From contig DGXY01000120.1 of assembly GCA_002396885.1 (NCBI GenBank), positions 1,197-60,027 on the forward strand: DNA of 58,831 nucleotides, written 5' to 3'. The notes beneath the pieces were generated by a model. The model did not search any database, was not told the DNA's origin, and saw only the letters and a program-made list of their open reading frames with translations. The position numbers were made by a program, and so were the translations under genes. This document shows positions 25,086 through 32,648 of the stretch, piece after piece. Source of the DNA: Akkermansiaceae bacterium UBA5020. Lineage in GTDB: Bacteria > Verrucomicrobiota > Verrucomicrobiia > Verrucomicrobiales > DEV007. How positions within the stretch are numbered: position 1 is the first letter of the stretch; each line of letters starts with the position of its first letter.

Positions 25086-26720
25086 TCAATTCAGCGCCAC
25101 GAGCACCCGCACCTGCTCGGCATGATCTCCACCTCCGCGAAAGCGGAGATTCAGGGTGCGGCGGTCTTCGCTCAGGAGGATCTCGTCCTCTCCTGAGTCC
25201 AAGCCGCGCCGACCGGCCTCCTCGAGAGCCGATCCCACCGCGGCATCGGAGCTGTCGAGCCGGTCCGAGGAGAAAATCACCCCGACGACCGGATGGTCAA
25301 AAGTCAGGGACGTCTCAACCTCCTCCTCGGCGCCCTCCTTCTCCGTGGGTGTGAGCTGGACGAGATAGCTGCGGAGTTCGCCGCTCGCCTCGAGAGCCTC
25401 CCCGGGATTCGGTTCCGCTATGGCAAAGGCACCGACCGCGACCTGATCCACTTCAACCCCGCCGTCGGGACGGAACGACTCGTTCTCAACAAACACCTGC
25501 ACCTCCCCCTCGACTCCCCCGGCTGCCGATATGACGGAACCGGGAAGCTCGATCGTCACCGGCCCGAGATTGTTCTCCACTCCGGCGACCATGGCCCATG
25601 CTTTTGAGAAGGCACGCGGATTGTAGGGAACGTCGACAAGGCGATCGCTGAGGTGATCGGCCTTCACTGCCTCGAATTCGGAAAGATCGCGGCATTTCCC
25701 GCTGCCATCGAGACAGATGCCGCCGTCTCCGTTGAAAACGATGGCTTCGGTGGCTTCCTCATTCCGCGCATCGATCCCGATCAGACGAGCCGGTTCGGAG
25801 ACGTGCAGCCCACGCGACCGCAGGGAAATGCCCTCATCTCCCGCGGCCGCTCGTGCCAGGGCGATCCCAGCATGCACCTCAGTCGAGGCGTCTGCGCCCA
25901 CCTCGAAACAAGCAGGGCCCTCTACCGTGAGTTCGCCCCCTCCCGTGAGCCGCATCGACACGACCCCGCTTTTCAACTCATAGAGCCCTGCCTGCAAAGT
26001 GCCGTCGTCCCGGGGCGAGGCACCTTCGATCCAGATCGCATCCGGTGTCGACTTTACGACCGAAGCCATCGTCAGGGTGGAACCGAAGCGTCCAGCCACC
26101 ACCTGCGCCAACACGAAAGCACCGACCGCCACGGCCGCCGCCGCCGCCGCCAAACGCAGCAGCGTGCCCCCCCAACCGCCAGTGAAGGGCACGACTTTTT
26201 CCGATTCGACACCGTCGGGCACCGCCGCCAACTCGCGCTCGAATCGTTTCGTGAAATCCTCGACAAAGTGATCCTGCCTCGTCTCGGCCCACATCCGGGT
26301 CTCGAGCGACTCGATGAAGGCCTGCTCGCTCTTGGAGCGAGAGATCGCCTCGTGCATCCATTCCTCTTCCGCAAGACGACGTCGGAGATCCCGCACCAAG
26401 CCGGGAGAATCCCAAAGATGCTTCACCACCTGATCACACTCAAAGGAGGAGGCCGATCCCTCGCGGACCCGGTTGAGCATTTCCTCGACCGGCAGATCAA
26501 CGCTCTCCATCGCTCCGGCGAGGGCACGCCCGGCCTCGACCGGATCCACCCCTGAAAGGGCCTGCCGGATCATCTCGGAAAATCCCAGTTCGCGGGCACA
26601 TTCAGACGCGAGCGCCGGGTCGGACTTGAGATGTTTGCCCAACTCCGAAACGAGCGCCTCGTCCGCTTCCCCGTGGAGGAAGCGACGCAGCAGATCGTCG
26701 TCGTGGGAGTTCGGTTTCAT
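25086..26720 (-). CDS. FecR-like membrane anti-sigma/regulatory protein
   Basis: A 544-residue protein that lies 9 bases after an ECF sigma gene on the same strand. The N-terminal ~170 residues are cytoplasmic and repeat-like (two DUF-type anti-sigma segments: LRRFLHGEADEALVSELG, MLNRVREGSASSFECDQVV). A transmembrane helix (about 188-210) precedes a FecR-like region (WIEGASPRDDGTLQAGLYELKSGVVSMRL, then GGELTVEGPACFEV). The rest is an extracytoplasmic C-terminal domain. This layout is common in Planctomycetes/Verrucomicrobia. It probably holds the partner sigma factor at the membrane until a surface signal is sensed. The signal is unknown. Confidence 0.82.
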   Translation of the reverse strand: MKPNSHDDDLLRRFLHGEADEALVSELGKHLKSDPALASECARELGFSEMIRQALSGVDPVEAGRALAGAMESVDLPVEEMLNRVREGSASSFECDQVVKHLWDSPGLVRDLRRRLAEEEWMHEAISRSKSEQAFIESLETRMWAETRQDHFVEDFTKRFERELAAVPDGVESEKVVPFTGGWGGTLLRLAAAAAAVAVGAFVLAQVVAGRFGSTLTMASVVKSTPDAIWIEGASPRDDGTLQAGLYELKSGVVSMRLTGGGELTVEGPACFEVGADASTEVHAGIALARAAAGDEGISLRSRGLHVSEPARLIGIDARNEEATEAIVFNGDGGICLDGSGKCRDLSEFEAVKADHLSDRLVDVPYNPRAFSKAWAMVAGVENNLGPVTIELPGSVISAAGGVEGEVQVFVENESFRPDGGVEVDQVAVGAFAIAEPNPGEALEASGELRSYLVQLTPTEKEGAEEEVETSLTFDHPVVGVIFSSDRLDSSDAAVGSALEEAGRRGLDSGEDEILLSEDRRTLNLRFRGGGDHAEQVRVLVALN

Positions 26721-26729
26721 GCGCGGTGT

Positions 26730-27275
26730 TCAGAGGGCGGGGGAAAGGGCGATGCGCTCCTCCATGCATTCCCGGAGGGCGATGCGGAGCCGTTCGAGCG
26801 CCTTGCGGACGGCGGGTGGGTTCATCGAAAACTCTTCGGCGATGTCCTGGGCCGAATGTTCCTCCTCGTAGCGGCTCTTGAGAAGGCGCAGGCTCTTTTC
26901 GGGCAGCCCGCGGACGCATTCTTTCAGCGCGTTGAGCCGGGCGAGGGCATAGTCACCCATTTCCTCCGGTTCGTCGTCGTTCGCCGAGGAGGAGGCAATG
27001 AGGACCTCGGTGAGGTTGTCCGAGAGAATGCGTTTGCGGCGCGCGTCCTTGCGCCGCTCGTTGATCACGAGATTGCGCGCGATGCCGCGCAGCCAAGCGC
27101 CGAAATCGCGCGAGCGGTCGAATTCCTCAAGGCGGTTGTAGGCCACGATGAAGGCCTCCTGCGCCACATCATCGACCCATAGCGGATCGACCCCGAGGGA
27201 ACGCACGAACCCACGGAGGCCCGCGTGATGCTCGCGGACCTGCTCGATGAATTGCTCCCGGTCGGTGGATGTCAT
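26730..27275 (-). CDS. ECF-type RNA polymerase sigma factor
   Basis: A 181-residue sigma-70 family protein with region 2 (GLRGFVRSLGVDP, DDVAQEAFIVAYNRL, FGAWLRGIARNLVINERR) and region 4 (LPEKSLRLLKSRYEEEHSAQDIAEEFSMNPPAVRKALERLR), with no region 1 or 3. The start ATG 27275 is chosen because it begins TSTDREQFIEQVREHH; the upstream open frame is not protein-like. It is the first gene of a two-gene operon with the FecR-like partner. Twin inverted repeats (27307-27351) lie just upstream and may take part in its control. Confidence 0.93.
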   Translation of the reverse strand: MTSTDREQFIEQVREHHAGLRGFVRSLGVDPLWVDDVAQEAFIVAYNRLEEFDRSRDFGAWLRGIARNLVINERRKDARRKRILSDNLTEVLIASSSANDDEPEEMGDYALARLNALKECVRGLPEKSLRLLKSRYEEEHSAQDIAEEFSMNPPAVRKALERLRIALRECMEERIALSPAL

Positions 27276-27306
27276 ATCGGGTTCAAAAGGTCTTGTCCCC
27301 TCCCGC

Positions 27307-27351
27307 AGGAACGTGACGAAAACATCGTTCCTTCCGGAAACTAGTCCGGAA
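27307..27351. promoter_or_regulatory. Two adjoining inverted repeats upstream of the sigma gene
   Basis: AGGAACG (27307-27313) pairs with CGTTCCT (27326-27332) across 12 bases. Sharing one base with it, TTCCGGA (27332-27338) pairs with TCCGGAA (27345-27351) across 6 bases. They lie 32-76 bases upstream of the sigma start and also contain GGAAC-type sequences like those in ECF -35 boxes, so autoregulation is possible. This is seen in sequence; function is inferred. Confidence 0.4.
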
Positions 27352-27380
27352 CCGCTTCCTCTGCCAGTCCATTGCCGCCA

Positions 27381-27408
27381 TTGACAGCGGATCACTCTCG
27401 GCTAGGTT
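27381..27408 (+). promoter_or_regulatory. Promoter of tRNA-Thr
   Basis: A consensus TTGACA (27381-27386) precedes TAGGTT (27403-27408) by 16 bases; AGGTTT at 27404 gives 17. The start of transcription would fall near 27415, about 23 bases before the tRNA. The -35 is perfect, the -10 weak. Confidence 0.55.
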
Positions 27409-27437
27409 TCCTGCCCCGCACTCGTGTCGGGGATCGC

Positions 27438-27509
27438 GCCGGAGTAGCTCAGGGGTAGAGCAACGCATTCGTAATGCGTGGGTCGGGGGTTCAATTCCCC
27501 CCTTCGGCT
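27438..27509 (+). tRNA. tRNA-Thr (anticodon CGU)
   Basis: A 72-base cloverleaf. The acceptor stem pairs GCCGGAG with CTTCGGC (one G-U) and discriminator U. The D arm contains GTAGCTCAGGGGTAGAGC. The anticodon stem ACGCA/TGCGT holds loop TTCGTAA, with anticodon CGT at 27470-27472, reading ACG codons. The T arm is GGGGG-TTCAATT-CCCCC. The CCA end is not encoded (the next bases are CGC). A run of six T follows at 27517-27522. Confidence 0.95.
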
Positions 27510-27692
27510 CGCCTCTCCTTTTTTCTGAAAAGTCGAGAGTTTCCGCAGAATTCGCAGGCAATTCGTGCGACTGAGACCCTCCCGGCCCATGTGCGCGGGA
27601 AATCGAGCATCCCTTTGTCACAATTTGAACTGGTCAAGGCCAACGGATTTGGAAATACTCCACCACTCGATCCTTTCAGACCCTTCATTTTC

Positions 27693-30116
27693 ATGAGCAT
27701 CCCGGAACTCACCCAAGCGCTTTCCACCGAACCCGGCAATTGGGAACGGCGCCTTTCCCTGGTCCAGGCACTGGTCGCCGAAGGCAAGCATGAAGAGGCC
27801 GTGGAGGTCGTCAACCAAGGGGAAGCGATCCCGCACGAGGCCGCACCCTGGCTCGCCGCCGCGAAAACCTATGCCGCCGTCGGCGCCATCGAACAGGCCG
27901 GTTCACTCGTGGCCACGGCACTGGAGATCGATCCGGATTTCGAACCCGCCAAAGCCTACCGCAAGGAACTCACCCAGCTCGCCCCACAGGTTCCGGTCAC
28001 CCTCACCGCCGATGATCTGGAAGAAGACACCGCGGTCGATGCGGCCCGCGGAGCCAGCGTCCAGGAAGCCGTTCCGCTGCTTCGCAAAAGCGGCGACGCC
28101 GAAACGGCCACCCCGATCTCCCTTCCCAAGGTCTCCTTTTCGAGCCATGAGATGGAGGCTCTGAAAGAAGCCGAAGAGGCGGTGAACCGTCAGCGAGCCA
28201 CGACGAGGCGCCGGGACAAGTTCAACTCCGTCACCATCACGGTTCTGATCCATGTCGCCATTTTCCTCGGCCTCACCCTCGTCGTGACGCAGGACCCACC
28301 CCGCGTCCCACCGCAGATTGTCGCCTCCTCAGCGACCCAAGAGCAGCAGGAGGTCATCGAGAACGTGAAGATGGACAAACCGACCCTCGAGCCGACGACG
28401 GCGGTGAACTCCTCCGTCGCCGACATCATCTCGGTCAGCGCCACCTCGTCCTTCTCCGTATCCAGCGTCGATGTCCCCGTTGCCGACGTGGCCATGGAGA
28501 TGGGAATGCAGTTCAACCCCTCGATGAGCTTGGGCATGACCACGGCAACGACGTCCAAAATGATGTTCGGCCAGACCATGGAAATGGAGGGCGAAGTCCT
28601 CGGCGTGATCCTCGACGTCTCCGGCTCGATGGCCGAATTCCTCCCCGCCGTGGTCCGCGAAGTCGACAAGAACTTCAAGGACTCGCCCGTGGTTTACGTT
28701 CGCAACATGTTGCTTTCCCAGGACAACCGCGAGGGTGAAGCCCGCCTCATCATCCCCGAGGAAGTCGTTCCCTACGATCCGGTCTACAAGACCCACACTC
28801 CTTACTGGTTCCTCTGGCATGACCTTCCCCGCAAGGCGCCCCAGCGTTACGTCGACCGGCTCATCGAGACCTTCAAGACCCGCCCCAACCAATTCATCAC
28901 CACCGGAAAAGGCTGGGACGGCAGCAGTCTCATCGTCGCGACTGAATTCCTCATGGAGGAAAAGATCGACGCTCTCTACATCTTCTCCGACTTCGAGGAC
29001 TTCGTCGACGAAGACATCGCAGCCGAGATCGGGCAAAAGCTCGGTCGTCGCAAAATCCGCACCTATGTCCAGCCCGCCGAGCAGAGCACCGAATTCCTCG
29101 ACGTGATGACGAAGAAGATCGCGAACAAGACCCTCGGTCGTCAGATGCCCTCGCTCGTCTCGCTCCTGCGCGGCTCCGAGGAGACGGAGGTGACTTCGCT
29201 GATGCCGCAGAAGCGTCAGGATGACGTCGCCGCCCTCGCAAACATCAACGTGAAGCTCGCCACCCCCCGCGAAACGATCACGGGGGACCCTTTCTACGGC
29301 TTCAAGCCAGCCAAGGAATGGACCGAGATCCACCGCCTCTCCGAGCCGGAGTATGACGCCGTTTTCTACGGTCCCGAAGCCCGCGTCGAGATCTTCCTGA
29401 AGAACGCCGAGGGCAAATACATCCAGAATCCCATCTCCTTCTTCTACCACGCCTGGAAGGAAGTTCCCGAGCACCCCGATCCGCGCTTCCGCTGGCGACC
29501 GCGCAAATTCCTTCGGGTCGAGGAGCCGCCGAGTTTCGACGGGAAGGAAATCATCTGGAAAATGGTGCTAGAGGATGAATACAAGTTCCGCGTCCATCTT
29601 TACCTCGGCCGCAAAGGCATGAACGCGACCTATGTGGCCGATGTCCACGAGAACAACAACGATTCCTCATGGATCGGTTTCCGCGTCCCCGCCCTCGCCG
29701 TCGAGAACAAGGACATGTATTACGGCTTCGACTACCCTCCCGAGGGGCTCAAGCTCGATCAGGTCCGCGAGGCCGTGAAGGCGAACGAGGTCATCTTCAA
29801 CCTGCCCCGTGCCGAGCGGGAGCGCTTCATCAAGGGCTGGGCCGTCGGTGGCTTTGACATGGGTTACAACACGCGCAAATACAACGAACTGATCCGCGCC
29901 ATGCCCGGAGGGATCCGCGATGTCGTCGTGCAAGGTCCGTCGTTCGGTCCGCGCAAATTCCATGCCCGCACCACCAGCGGCAAGATCTTCCTCAGCGGCG
30001 GTGCCGGACGCGCCGACATCGAGCCTTGGGAAAGCTACTGGTTCTCCCTCAATCGCGGGCGCGAGGATCGCACCAAGTTCACCAAGACCGAAGCGATCGA
30101 GATCCAGATCGAGTGA
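27693..30116 (+). CDS. TPR - transmembrane - von Willebrand A domain protein
   Basis: An 807-residue protein. Residues 1-95 form TPR-like helices, cytoplasmic by topology. A transmembrane helix lies at about 178-199. The following linker is Met-rich (about 270-300: MEMGMQFN, SMSLGM, SKMMFG). A VWA domain has a complete first MIDAS motif DVSGS (308-312), then TGKGWDGSS and YIFSDFEDF. The C-terminal ~280 residues are an unrecognised beta-rich domain. MSIPELTQ at ATG 27693 is preferred; the frame is open upstream into the tRNA by chance. The VWA part should bind a metal and a protein partner outside the membrane. Partners are unknown. Confidence 0.8.
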   Translation: MSIPELTQALSTEPGNWERRLSLVQALVAEGKHEEAVEVVNQGEAIPHEAAPWLAAAKTYAAVGAIEQAGSLVATALEIDPDFEPAKAYRKELTQLAPQVPVTLTADDLEEDTAVDAARGASVQEAVPLLRKSGDAETATPISLPKVSFSSHEMEALKEAEEAVNRQRATTRRRDKFNSVTITVLIHVAIFLGLTLVVTQDPPRVPPQIVASSATQEQQEVIENVKMDKPTLEPTTAVNSSVADIISVSATSSFSVSSVDVPVADVAMEMGMQFNPSMSLGMTTATTSKMMFGQTMEMEGEVLGVILDVSGSMAEFLPAVVREVDKNFKDSPVVYVRNMLLSQDNREGEARLIIPEEVVPYDPVYKTHTPYWFLWHDLPRKAPQRYVDRLIETFKTRPNQFITTGKGWDGSSLIVATEFLMEEKIDALYIFSDFEDFVDEDIAAEIGQKLGRRKIRTYVQPAEQSTEFLDVMTKKIANKTLGRQMPSLVSLLRGSEETEVTSLMPQKRQDDVAALANINVKLATPRETITGDPFYGFKPAKEWTEIHRLSEPEYDAVFYGPEARVEIFLKNAEGKYIQNPISFFYHAWKEVPEHPDPRFRWRPRKFLRVEEPPSFDGKEIIWKMVLEDEYKFRVHLYLGRKGMNATYVADVHENNNDSSWIGFRVPALAVENKDMYYGFDYPPEGLKLDQVREAVKANEVIFNLPRAERERFIKGWAVGGFDMGYNTRKYNELIRAMPGGIRDVVVQGPSFGPRKFHARTTSGKIFLSGGAGRADIEPWESYWFSLNRGREDRTKFTKTEAIEIQIE

Positions 30117-30125
30117 GCCGTTGCT

Positions 30126-31337
30126 TCAGCGGCCGCCCTGCCGGATCTCGGAACCTTCGAAATAGATCCGAATCCGATAGGTGGTGTTGGGTCGAAATTC
30201 GATCTCGCCGGTGTGGACATTGACCCGCTCCGGAATCTTCGTGAGTTGCTTGTCGACGACCGCGTGATAACCGCGGTCCGAAAAGATGTCGATCAGCATC
30301 CCGAGCGCGAGGGGATCCCCGAGGACTTCGTCCTCGTTGTTGATCACGGCCCGCCCTGAGATCGCATGGCGCTCGATGATGGGGATGAATTTCGTCTGGA
30401 TGAGCGAGACGACCCGGCCGAACAACTCGCGTTGCTCGCGGGCATAGCCGTCGAGACGGCGCACCAGTTCTTGGCGGGCGTGCACGACGATCTCGTGGGC
30501 GAGCGGAATGTCGCGCACCATCTCGAAGGTGGCGGGCTCGAGTTCGAGCGAGCTCTGATACTGCAGTTCCTTGAGAATGTTCTGCTCGACCTCCGAGACC
30601 TTCCCTTGGGCGTTCACGAGGTGATAGAAGAAGACCTCGCGCAACGACTGCAGGGCGTCCCAGGTGCTTTCCTTGAAAATCCGGTAACGGTGTTTCGCCG
30701 CGTCGACATCGAGGTCGGTGGGACGCAGTTCCTGCAATTCGCCGACGCCGGCCGCCTCGACTTCCTCGTTGTGCTGCGCGATCTGGCGGCCGCGGAAGAG
30801 CTGGCGGTCCACGCTCGTTTTTTCATCGACGAAGAGGACCATGACATGAATCGTGGGCCGACGGAAATGGGCCGCAAGCGGCGTTTCGGCATACTTGCGG
30901 TGGAGCGCCCCGATCTTTTTCACGAGCAGCTTCATGCACTCGACCTGCACCTTCGTGCGGGGGAATCCGTCGAGAATGGCCCCGTCGCGGAACTCCGGCT
31001 CGAGCATCTTGCGGAGGAGAATGCCCATGACCTCGCGGTCGCCCACGAGCATGCCCTTGTCCTTGAGGGCGCGGGCCTCCGGGCTGTCAAGTAGGGCGCT
31101 CACGACGATGGGAGGACAGGTGAACCCGCGCGCCTTCATGATGAAGCCAGTGTTCGTTCCCTTACCCGATCCGGGCGCGCCGCCAAGGAGAATGATCTCC
31201 TTCGGAAAGCGCAGGTTCTCGAGTCCGAATCCCTCGACGAGCCCCTTCCATACCGAGGAGAAAATCACCTGGGCATCCTTGATTTCCACTTCCGCGAGGT
31301 TCGCGACTGGGTCGGTTTCCGTATCCGGATCGTTCAT
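30126..31337 (-). CDS. Adenylate-kinase-like nucleoside monophosphate kinase with long C-terminal extension
   Basis: A 403-residue protein. After ~45 residues of N-terminal leader, the kinase core shows Walker A GAPGSGKGT, a DGFPRT nucleotide-monophosphate motif and a R-G-R lid-like segment (FRGRQ). Ordinary adenylate kinase ends near 215 residues, whereas this one continues for ~180 residues of helical, then mixed sequence (about 225-403), including coiled-coil-like REQRELFGRVVSLIQ and a C-terminal beta-rich segment. ATG 31337 starts MNDPDTET; further upstream frames are shadow. It may be a dedicated kinase for another nucleotide or a regulated adenylate kinase. It is convergent with the VWA gene, 9 bases away. 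Confidence 0.72.
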   Translation of the reverse strand: MNDPDTETDPVANLAEVEIKDAQVIFSSVWKGLVEGFGLENLRFPKEIILLGGAPGSGKGTNTGFIMKARGFTCPPIVVSALLDSPEARALKDKGMLVGDREVMGILLRKMLEPEFRDGAILDGFPRTKVQVECMKLLVKKIGALHRKYAETPLAAHFRRPTIHVMVLFVDEKTSVDRQLFRGRQIAQHNEEVEAAGVGELQELRPTDLDVDAAKHRYRIFKESTWDALQSLREVFFYHLVNAQGKVSEVEQNILKELQYQSSLELEPATFEMVRDIPLAHEIVVHARQELVRRLDGYAREQRELFGRVVSLIQTKFIPIIERHAISGRAVINNEDEVLGDPLALGMLIDIFSDRGYHAVVDKQLTKIPERVNVHTGEIEFRPNTTYRIRIYFEGSEIRQGGR

Positions 31338-31413
31338 CTCTTGCCCTTGCCCGAGTTTCCGCCTTTCTGCAAGCGGGAATCGGGAAAAGCGCCCCTCCCG
31401 CAACGCGCCATGG

Positions 31414-31861
31414 TCACGGAACCGTCTCCGGCTCCGGCAGGGTGTCGAGGACCCCGCCGAGGTAAATCTTGACCGATGCAGGGATACCCTCAAATCCGGC
31501 CATGGAGCGCGACTGCCCCAGAGCATGACGCATCGCGTTGTGCATCAGGTAGCGGCTGGTAAGGACGTTGAGGTGGATATCGTCGCGGTAGAGATCCTCG
31601 ATCCGGGAAAAGGGCGCTGTTTTTGCCTCAATGTCGGCGGCGACCCGCGCGAGCAGATCCTGTGCGCGGGTTTGGCGAAAGATCCGGTCCGGGATTTCCG
31701 TAGATGGATGGCAGGCTCTTGCCGCAATCGACATGCCATGGCACGTCACCGTCGAGTCCCGATGGCACCGTGTCCTGGGTGAGGGAATTGCCGATGAGAT
31801 AGAAAGACCGCGTCTCCCCGACCGCCCCTCCGCCATCGCACGATCCCGCCTCGCCGGGCAT
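31414..31861 (-). pseudogene. SGNH/GDSL-hydrolase remnant (internal deletion and frameshift)
   Basis: Two pieces of an SGNH-type hydrolase lie on the minus strand in different frames. The first (31861 down to about 31690) has block I, YLIGNSLTQDTVP, followed by GLDGDVPWHVDCGKSLP. The second (about 31695 down to 31414) has the C-terminal block RDDIHLNVLTSRYLMHNAMRHAL, with the catalytic Asp-x-x-His, and ends in a TGA at 31414-31416. The G and N oxyanion blocks between them are missing, and the first and last blocks are only ~70 codons apart. A single sequencing error cannot explain this. The frames differ by one, consistent with a deletion. It is probably non-functional. Confidence 0.75.
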
Positions 31862-31905
31862 CGAAAAGGTTCGTCCGCCCTTCCCGCACCTGATACATTC
31901 CCCGT

Positions 31906-32643
31906 ATGAAATTCCCCCGCCTTCTCATCCTCCTCGCAACCTTGACCGGCGTCGTCCACGCTTCGCCCGATCCGGCGCCAGAGGGATTCAGGTCCCTCTT
32001 CAATGGCCAAGATCTCGCCGGATGGACGCTCCCCGAGGGCGACAATGGACATTGGAAGGTCCTCGACGGTGTCATCGACTACGACGCGCAATCGGAAGCG
32101 AAAGGAGACAAGAACCTCTGGAGCGAGGAGGAGTTCGGCGACTTCGAGCTGCGGATCGACTGGCGCCTCAAGGAGACCACCGGATTTTACGACGTGCCCT
32201 ACGTCCTCCCCGACGGCAGCACGGTGAAGGGACCCGATGGAAAAAACCTCACCCACCCGATGCCGAACGCCGATTCGGGGATCTACCTGCGCGGGATGTC
32301 GAAATACCAGCTCAACATCTGGTGCTGGCCGATCGGCTCGGGAGAGGTCTACGGCATCCGCAACAACGAAAAACTGCCGCAGGAGATCCGCGCCGGTGTC
32401 ACCCCGAACCGCAAGGCCGACAAAAACGTGGGCGAGTGGAATCGCTTCGTCATCACGATGAAGGGCGACCGGCTCACCGTCGTTCTCAACGGGCATACCA
32501 TTCTCGAAAACGCCCTTCTTCCTGAAGTCCCGGAGAAAGGCCGCATCGCCCTTCAACACCATGGAGGCAAAAAGCCCGACGGCACCTGGTCGCCGGCCTC
32601 GAGCCTCGTCCAGTTCCGCAACGTCTTCATCAAGCCGCTCTGA
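31906..32643 (+). CDS. DUF1080 (3-keto-disaccharide hydrolase-like) protein
   Basis: A 245-residue secreted protein (signal peptide 1-19, ending ...VHA). The concanavalin-like DUF1080 domain is clear: GFRSLFNGQDLAGW at the start, HWKVLDGVIDY, FGDFELRIDWRL, ADSGIYLRG, and QFRNVFIKPL at the end. Some DUF1080 proteins cleave 3-keto-glycosides, as reported for gut Bacteroides. It is separated by 5 bases from the next plus-strand gene, so the two form an operon. It sits divergent from the SGNH remnant, in a region otherwise rich in exported proteins. Confidence 0.9.
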   Translation: MKFPRLLILLATLTGVVHASPDPAPEGFRSLFNGQDLAGWTLPEGDNGHWKVLDGVIDYDAQSEAKGDKNLWSEEEFGDFELRIDWRLKETTGFYDVPYVLPDGSTVKGPDGKNLTHPMPNADSGIYLRGMSKYQLNIWCWPIGSGEVYGIRNNEKLPQEIRAGVTPNRKADKNVGEWNRFVITMKGDRLTVVLNGHTILENALLPEVPEKGRIALQHHGGKKPDGTWSPASSLVQFRNVFIKPL

Positions 32644-32648
32644 GCCGC

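Noticed and set aside
27474..27692. Extension of the TPR-VWA frame into the tRNA gene
   Set aside because: The tRNA is a full cloverleaf and the extension has no homology-like features; the ATG at 27693 starts the TPR helices.
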